Assembly (NCBI GenBank): GCA_035652815.1
Contig: DASRDB010000001.1
Span: 62,001-126,000 of the forward strand
Reading direction: 5' to 3'
Length of the DNA: 64,000 bases
Source of the DNA: DASRDB01 sp035652815
GTDB lineage: Bacteria > Chloroflexota > Ktedonobacteria > Ktedonobacterales > Ktedonobacteraceae
Below the pieces are notes generated by a model. The model was not told the DNA's origin, searched no databases, and saw nothing but the letters and a program-made list of their open reading frames with translations. How positions within the stretch are numbered: the stretch's first letter is position 1; each line of letters begins with the position of its first letter. A program made the position numbers and the translations under genes. This document shows positions 59,529 to 64,000 of the stretch, piece by piece.

Positions 59529-61772
59529 TTACTGCTGTTGCTTGATGAGCATACTCGAGAAAGCGACTTCGGTTCCATCGAGATTGACCAGCATGCCGAC
59601 GTTCCCGGTTTTATACGAGCCATCGTTCGCCTTACCGATATAATGCCCGTTCACGGTAAAAGTGAAGGTATTGCCAACTGCGGTGACAAGAAACGTATTG
59701 GTTGCGCTGGGGCCATGACCTTCGTGATATTCATGCCCGAAGGCCTGGTGCCAGACGGTGATCCAGGGATTGGCCTGGCTGCCGTCATATTTGTAGAAAC
59801 GGTACTCGCCGCCGTTGGTGTTGACCACCTCGAAGCTGTAGAAGACACTGTAGGTCTGACCCTTGCTCGTCTGCTGGCTATAGCGCAGGATCATGCCGAA
59901 CGAGTTCACGGCAGAGGTATCGTCGCCCCGAATCTCGTCCATCGTCAACTGGTAGGAAATCCCGACATTGGGGATAGGATAGGGCACGATCACTGCGACG
60001 CCACCTTTGCCCAGGTTGGTAATGTGATAGGCCCCATCTTTAAAGGCGTAGATTTTGTTGGAATAGTTGCCCACCGGCAAACCGCGAATATTCTGGCTCA
60101 AAGGATCAGCCAGAATAATGCCCGCGTTAGCCGTCGCCACAGCCTGCGATGTTTGCGTTGCAGACACATTCGGCATTCCCTGGGCCGATGGTGAAGTATG
60201 CTGTTGAGTGGTAGGCGCATTGCTATGCGTTCTAAACCAGAGGAAGCCACCGGCAGTAGCCAGAAGCAAGAACAGGACAGCCACCAGGGCCACCGCTTTC
60301 TGTAAGAACTTCGACGCGGCCTGTTCCTGCGCAGGTGACGAAGAGGGCGGCACAACAGGCAGCAGACCGGTGACATACTGACCAGGAGCAACGGGCACCT
60401 GCACAACCTTCATCGGGCCGGTCAGCTTGATGGTCTGTGATCCGCTCTGCTCAACGCCCGGCAGATTCAGGGTTGAGAGCGTACCGGTCGAAATATTGAG
60501 CGATGGCGAAAGCTGGTTGATTACTGGCTGCGCGCCTGTGGGCGTGGCTGGTATACCTGCGTTAAGCGATGGAGAGAATTCTTTGATGCTCTGAAAGGCG
60601 GCTGGCTGCGCGCCAGTTGTTGCGGAAAGCCCTGCCGCCGGAGTAGCCAGGCTTTCCTGCTCGACACGAGCCGAGGGCAAATGACCAGTATTCCCTGTGC
60701 CAACACGCGGAAACAGGCCAGTGCGAGAGAGCAGGCCCGTCGGACGGGCAGCTTCGTTGGCAACAGGAAAACTCCCTGTGGGAACGCCTGCAGCTGGAAT
60801 ATGCACCGCGCTCGCTTTGCCCGTCCCCTGCCATTGTGGATCAAACAGCCCACCTCGCGAGTACACGCCTGAACCTGCAAAGGCCTGGGTAGATCCCGTA
60901 CTGGCCTGCATCTCTGAAACTGTCAGGGCAAGGCGGAAGGCGGTGGCAAGTTCGAGGCCATTCGCGTACCGGTCTGATGGCCGCTTTGATAACGCCTTCA
61001 AAATAACCTGTTCGGCTGTGGCTGGCAGGTCTGGCCGGAAGCGGCGCGGGTTGGGGGGCTGCATGTGCAACTGCTGTGCCGCGATCTGCATGGGAGTCTC
61101 GCCCTGGAAAGGAGTTGTGCCTGTGACCATCTGGAACAGGATAATGCCCAGCGAATACAGGTCGGCGCGCCCATCAACCTCTTCTCCCATGACCTGCTCG
61201 GGAGACATATAGTCCGGCGTGCCAACCGGCGCACCCGCGCCCGTCAGGCGCGTATGAGCCTGCCCTTCGTCGCTGACGATCTTCACCAATCCAAAATCGG
61301 TGAGCAGGAGACGCCCCTCGGGAGTAATTAAAATATTGGCGGGCTTGATATCGCGGTGTACGATACCACGAGCGTGCGCGAAATCAAGCGCGGCGGACAG
61401 TTGCTCCAGGTAGTTAATGATCTTCGGCAGGATCAATTGTCCCTCGCGCTCCATAACATCGCGCAGCGTACCGCCGCTAACATAGGGCATCACCAGGTAA
61501 GCCAGGCTATCCTGCTCGCCATATTCATACACGGGCATAATATTCGGATGCTCCAATGAAGCGGCGGCATCGGTTTCGCGCCGGAAGCGCTCAAGGAAAG
61601 CGGCGAGATGATGCGGCTTCAGCGTTGTGGCTGGCAACAAGACCTTCACGGCCACCTGTCGGCGCGGGCGCGATTGTTGCGCAAGATATACCGCACCCAT
61701 GCCACCTTGACCAATCAGTTGTTGCAGAGTACACGTTCCCAGTGTTCTCCCTATCAATGCTTCAGCGTTCAT
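59529..61772 (-). CDS. Receptor-like Ser/Thr protein kinase, copy 2
   Basis: A 747-residue paralog of copy 1 with an intact P-loop (GQGGMG, 21-26), K43, H139-R-D141-IKPAN and D159-F-G161-LVK. The activation segment GAPVGTPDYMSPEQV is canonical, unlike copy 1. A long Ala/Thr/Pro linker, one membrane helix (VALVAVLFLLLATAGGFLWF) and an extracytoplasmic LamG/3-keto-disaccharide-hydrolase-like domain follow, beginning ADPLSQNIRGLPVGNYSNKIYAFKDGAYHIT. Its closing residues NVGMLVNLDGTEVAFSSMLI match those of copy 1. The kinase should sense an extracellular ligand, perhaps a glycan. Confidence 0.9.
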   Translation of the reverse strand: MNAEALIGRTLGTCTLQQLIGQGGMGAVYLAQQSRPRRQVAVKVLLPATTLKPHHLAAFLERFRRETDAAASLEHPNIMPVYEYGEQDSLAYLVMPYVSGGTLRDVMEREGQLILPKIINYLEQLSAALDFAHARGIVHRDIKPANILITPEGRLLLTDFGLVKIVSDEGQAHTRLTGAGAPVGTPDYMSPEQVMGEEVDGRADLYSLGIILFQMVTGTTPFQGETPMQIAAQQLHMQPPNPRRFRPDLPATAEQVILKALSKRPSDRYANGLELATAFRLALTVSEMQASTGSTQAFAGSGVYSRGGLFDPQWQGTGKASAVHIPAAGVPTGSFPVANEAARPTGLLSRTGLFPRVGTGNTGHLPSARVEQESLATPAAGLSATTGAQPAAFQSIKEFSPSLNAGIPATPTGAQPVINQLSPSLNISTGTLSTLNLPGVEQSGSQTIKLTGPMKVVQVPVAPGQYVTGLLPVVPPSSSPAQEQAASKFLQKAVALVAVLFLLLATAGGFLWFRTHSNAPTTQQHTSPSAQGMPNVSATQTSQAVATANAGIILADPLSQNIRGLPVGNYSNKIYAFKDGAYHITNLGKGGVAVIVPYPIPNVGISYQLTMDEIRGDDTSAVNSFGMILRYSQQTSKGQTYSVFYSFEVVNTNGGEYRFYKYDGSQANPWITVWHQAFGHEYHEGHGPSATNTFLVTAVGNTFTFTVNGHYIGKANDGSYKTGNVGMLVNLDGTEVAFSSMLIKQQQ

Positions 61773-62114
61773 CTATAACTCTACCTCTTCTTCATGCAGT
61801 CCTGATTTATCTCAAACATGCCGGAAGCAAGCCCCCAGCGCGCTTACCGTTGAGATATGCTTTCGTGTACACATGTTAGACAATTTCAGTCCTGCTGACA
61901 ATGTATAAGCCTCAACAGCATGACCAAAGTAATGTTGAGCGGTGAACATTTTTTCATACTTGCTGTTCACCTCTTTTACAGGCATTAAACGAAAAGGGAG
62001 AATGCATTTTTACGAAAGGGGGAAAAATGGGTGGGGATAGTACTAAGTACAGGTGCTACAATAGGTGCAGAGCAAGTGAACGGGAGCTTACCCTATCTGA
62101 GGAGAAAATTTCAC
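61773..62114. other. Gap before the methyltransferase
   Basis: 342 nt without a credible gene between divergent units. An 8-bp inverted repeat GGTGAACA (61941-61948) / TGTTCACC (61964-61971) may be an operator or hairpin. No repeat family is present, and no full promoter pair is convincing. Confidence 0.35.
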
Positions 62115-63098
62115 GTGCAAAGAAAAGTGCGTATTCAAGAGCGATCTTTTACGATGGGGAATATTGTCGGGGTTAATGCGTATCGTGTTAACCGGGCATT
62201 ACTCAAGCAGAGGTTTGTCCAGGAAGGAGGCTATCAGCTTCACGAAACGGAGCATTTTCTCCTCTTCACACGCGATCAGGCTCCTAAGACGGTGCTGGTG
62301 CATTGGTTCGCGCCGGAAGAAATCGACGCCAACATCGGTGACACTTTCCTCGCCGAGTTAAAAGCTCCTGGTCTCCTGCAAAACGAACACCACTTTGGTG
62401 ACGTTTTCGGAGCGGTCGTCTTCTCTTTGTTCCCTTCCGATCCCATGCAAGGCATGAGCATCTACGGCAAAAACACTTTGCGCCGCTATCAGCAACTTTT
62501 AGAAAATGGAAGTAGTCACTTCCTTCCGTCTGAATCAACGATCAGCAGGTTCGCAGAAATCTATCGACGGATTTTTCAATTGCACGTCGGCAGAACCTTT
62601 CTCGATGTTGGTTGCTCGTTTGGCTTCCTCCCATTGCTTCTCGCAGCGCATGATCGGTCACTTGAAAAAGTAATGGGCGTTGATATTCAAACCGAGCATT
62701 TTGATCTGGTTCGGACACTCGCAAAAGAACAAGGACTTCACAACGTGCAATTTGTACGGGCCAATGTCCTGTCAGATGATTTTCCACGGCTTGGACAATT
62801 TGATACCGTTGTCGCGCTTCATGTGCTTGAGCATTTCTCGCAAGAAGAGATGTACCGGGCATTGAGCAACCTGTTACAAGTGACAGTCCAGCGGCTTATC
62901 ATTGCTGTTCCTTATGAACCGGATGAACCTGAACACGTCTATGGACATCAGCAAGTGTTTACGCCTGCGTATCTCGAAGAGATCGGCAGATGGTGTCTAA
63001 AACAATGGGATGGGAGAGGTAAAATGTCGGTAGAAACATGTGCAGGTGGGTTATTGCTCCTGGAAAAAACATCCCTTACGCAAGAAGATATGTATTAA
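62115..63098 (+). CDS. SAM-dependent methyltransferase (MftM-like)
   Basis: A class I methyltransferase of 327 residues if started at the GTG at 62115, which has GAGGAG about 10 nt upstream. A start at ATG 62154 or at a more upstream GTG is possible. The SAM site is GRTFLDVGCSFGFLPLLLA, then acidic VMGVDIQ and VQFVRANVLSDDF, with TVVALHVLEHF as motif IV. The arrangement of the N-terminal YGKNTLRRY segment, GCSFGFLPL and the later AVPYEPDEPEHVYGHQQVF resembles the mycofactocin-associated methyltransferase MftM. No other mycofactocin gene lies in the window, so the link is only a resemblance. Confidence 0.72.
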   Translation: MQRKVRIQERSFTMGNIVGVNAYRVNRALLKQRFVQEGGYQLHETEHFLLFTRDQAPKTVLVHWFAPEEIDANIGDTFLAELKAPGLLQNEHHFGDVFGAVVFSLFPSDPMQGMSIYGKNTLRRYQQLLENGSSHFLPSESTISRFAEIYRRIFQLHVGRTFLDVGCSFGFLPLLLAAHDRSLEKVMGVDIQTEHFDLVRTLAKEQGLHNVQFVRANVLSDDFPRLGQFDTVVALHVLEHFSQEEMYRALSNLLQVTVQRLIIAVPYEPDEPEHVYGHQQVFTPAYLEEIGRWCLKQWDGRGKMSVETCAGGLLLLEKTSLTQEDMY

Positions 63099-63118
63099 GT
63101 TTGTACTCCCCTTTTTGC

Positions 63119-64000
63119 TCAGGCTGGCAACTGTGGTTTCAGTACAAGTTGCCGCTGTACATTGACAACAAATTCCTCCATATGGGTGTCACCTGGAAAT
63201 GCTTCAGAAAAAACTTTTGTCATGTATCGAATAAATTGATGAGTTAAACCTGGAGCATTCATACTGTGTAAAAGGGGCAGCGTTTTCTGAGCAGTAGTAA
63301 GGCTTAAATCCTTTTCCTGTGCATAAGCATATGCCATCACCAGAGGCATAAGGGTAGTGACAAGACGGAGTGTCGCTTGGGTAGGAAGCATATCTACTGC
63401 TTGCTGCAATCGGTTTACCGCAACATCATACTGCTGTAAGTGTAAGGCACATACTCCTCCCATTCCTAGCCATGCTATATCATCAAATTCTTCATGATAG
63501 CTGGTTAAAGGGGCAAGCAATTCTTGGGAAGCTGCTAACCTTCGGTTGACGCCTTTCTCATCTTTTAAAAGAGATGCTATTTCAGCGCCAGAAGCTAGCA
63601 GATGCGATGCAGTGCGAATACTCTCATCATCACGCTGTTCCGAAACAAGTGCTAGTCCTGCCTCAATATACTCCAAGGCTTCTGTATAGCGTCGCTGCTC
63701 TTTTAAGGCTAAAGCCTGCCACGAGCGGGTTTGCGCCATATTCCACTGGTCTGCACATTCTAAAGCCGCAACATAAGCTTTATTATGGACATCTAATGCC
63801 GCATCATATCGTCCCTGAAAATGGAGAGCAGCACCAATTAAACGATATACAGGAGAACATAACGACGCTTGAATACGGGGCGAGAGTAAAGATTGACATT
63901 GTTGTAAAAGATAAAGTTGTGCCTCACCGATTGCTAAAACCTGGGCATTGTTCGCGCTTTGCACAAGCGCCCATGCCATTGCAATACTTTCTCCTAATGC
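63119..64000 (-). CDS. TPR-repeat protein, 5' end beyond the window
   Basis: Only the C-terminal part is present: the frame stays open to the right edge (residues ALGESIAMAW precede the first visible Met), so the start is outside. The visible 293 residues are helical repeats of TPR type: HFQGRYDAALDVHNKAYVAAL, LKEQRRYTEALEYIEAGLAL and LHLQQYDVAVNRLQQAVDML. Such tails usually follow a helix-turn-helix in SARP/XRE-TPR or AfsR-like regulators, but that part cannot be seen. It converges on the methyltransferase, 20 nt apart. Confidence 0.65.
   Translation of the reverse strand, partial: ALGESIAMAWALVQSANNAQVLAIGEAQLYLLQQCQSLLSPRIQASLCSPVYRLIGAALHFQGRYDAALDVHNKAYVAALECADQWNMAQTRSWQALALKEQRRYTEALEYIEAGLALVSEQRDDESIRTASHLLASGAEIASLLKDEKGVNRRLAASQELLAPLTSYHEEFDDIAWLGMGGVCALHLQQYDVAVNRLQQAVDMLPTQATLRLVTTLMPLVMAYAYAQEKDLSLTTAQKTLPLLHSMNAPGLTHQFIRYMTKVFSEAFPGDTHMEEFVVNVQRQLVLKPQLPA

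Overview
The window reads as a chromosomal segment of a GC-moderate, monoderm, heterotrophic bacterium, most likely a Chloroflexota member near the Ktedonobacteria. The clues are protein content and intergenic repeats, not a marker gene. They include a complete 14-gene nuo operon, Rv1855c-type F420-dependent oxidoreductases, an LprG/P55-like lipoprotein and MFS pair, Ser/Thr kinases with extracytoplasmic sensor domains, class A PBPs without outer-membrane partners, many lone regulators, and a dense population of hairpin repeats. No rRNA, tRNA, CRISPR array, prophage or IS transposase was seen. Region 1 (1-6.7 kb, minus strand) holds a DUF3311 plus sodium:solute symporter pair, a Lrp/AsnC ligand-binding protein next to an ABC-F remnant, and a tightly overlapping operon of MaoC hydratase, acyl-CoA ligase and R2-like ligand-binding oxidase (R2lox). 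Region 2 (6.7-16.8 kb) holds a SprT-like metalloprotein, a CcsA/ResC-type cytochrome c assembly protein, a PadR-MFS pair, a membrane-anchored seven-blade WD40 protein, an FAD oxidoreductase plus ECF41 sigma factor with a visible ECF41-type promoter, an aminotransferase and an Rpn-like nuclease. Region 3 (16.9-21.9 kb) is a three-gene lipid-carrier-like cassette: LprG-like lipoprotein, a DHA2 MFS transporter with an extra extracytoplasmic domain, and a secreted protein. Region 4 (22-30.4 kb) has PcrA/UvrD helicase, groES-groEL under a CIRCE operator, a small cassette (membrane protein, XRE repressor, M50 protease) behind a 56-bp perfect palindrome, and a TauE/SafE permease. Region 5 (30.6-46.9 kb, minus strand) is nuoABCDEFGHIJKLMN for respiratory complex I, interrupted by hairpin repeats and by two small paralogous genes between nuoH and nuoI. 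Region 6 (47-64 kb) has two class A PBPs, an HTH regulator divergent from two F420-dependent oxidoreductase paralogs, a 3D-domain secreted protein, two paralogous receptor-like Ser/Thr kinases, a methyltransferase, and a TPR protein cut by the window edge. Three families of hairpin repeats recur throughout. Family A has GTAGGGACGCGAT arms, family B has CCTTGCGG cores, and family C has CATCCTGAGC arms with a covarying GC-swapped subtype. They lie at gene ends, inside the nuo operon and in a divergent promoter region, so they are not simply terminators. The most interesting systems are the R2lox lipid operon, the LprG/P55-like cassette, the ECF41 circuit and the XRE-M50 cassette.
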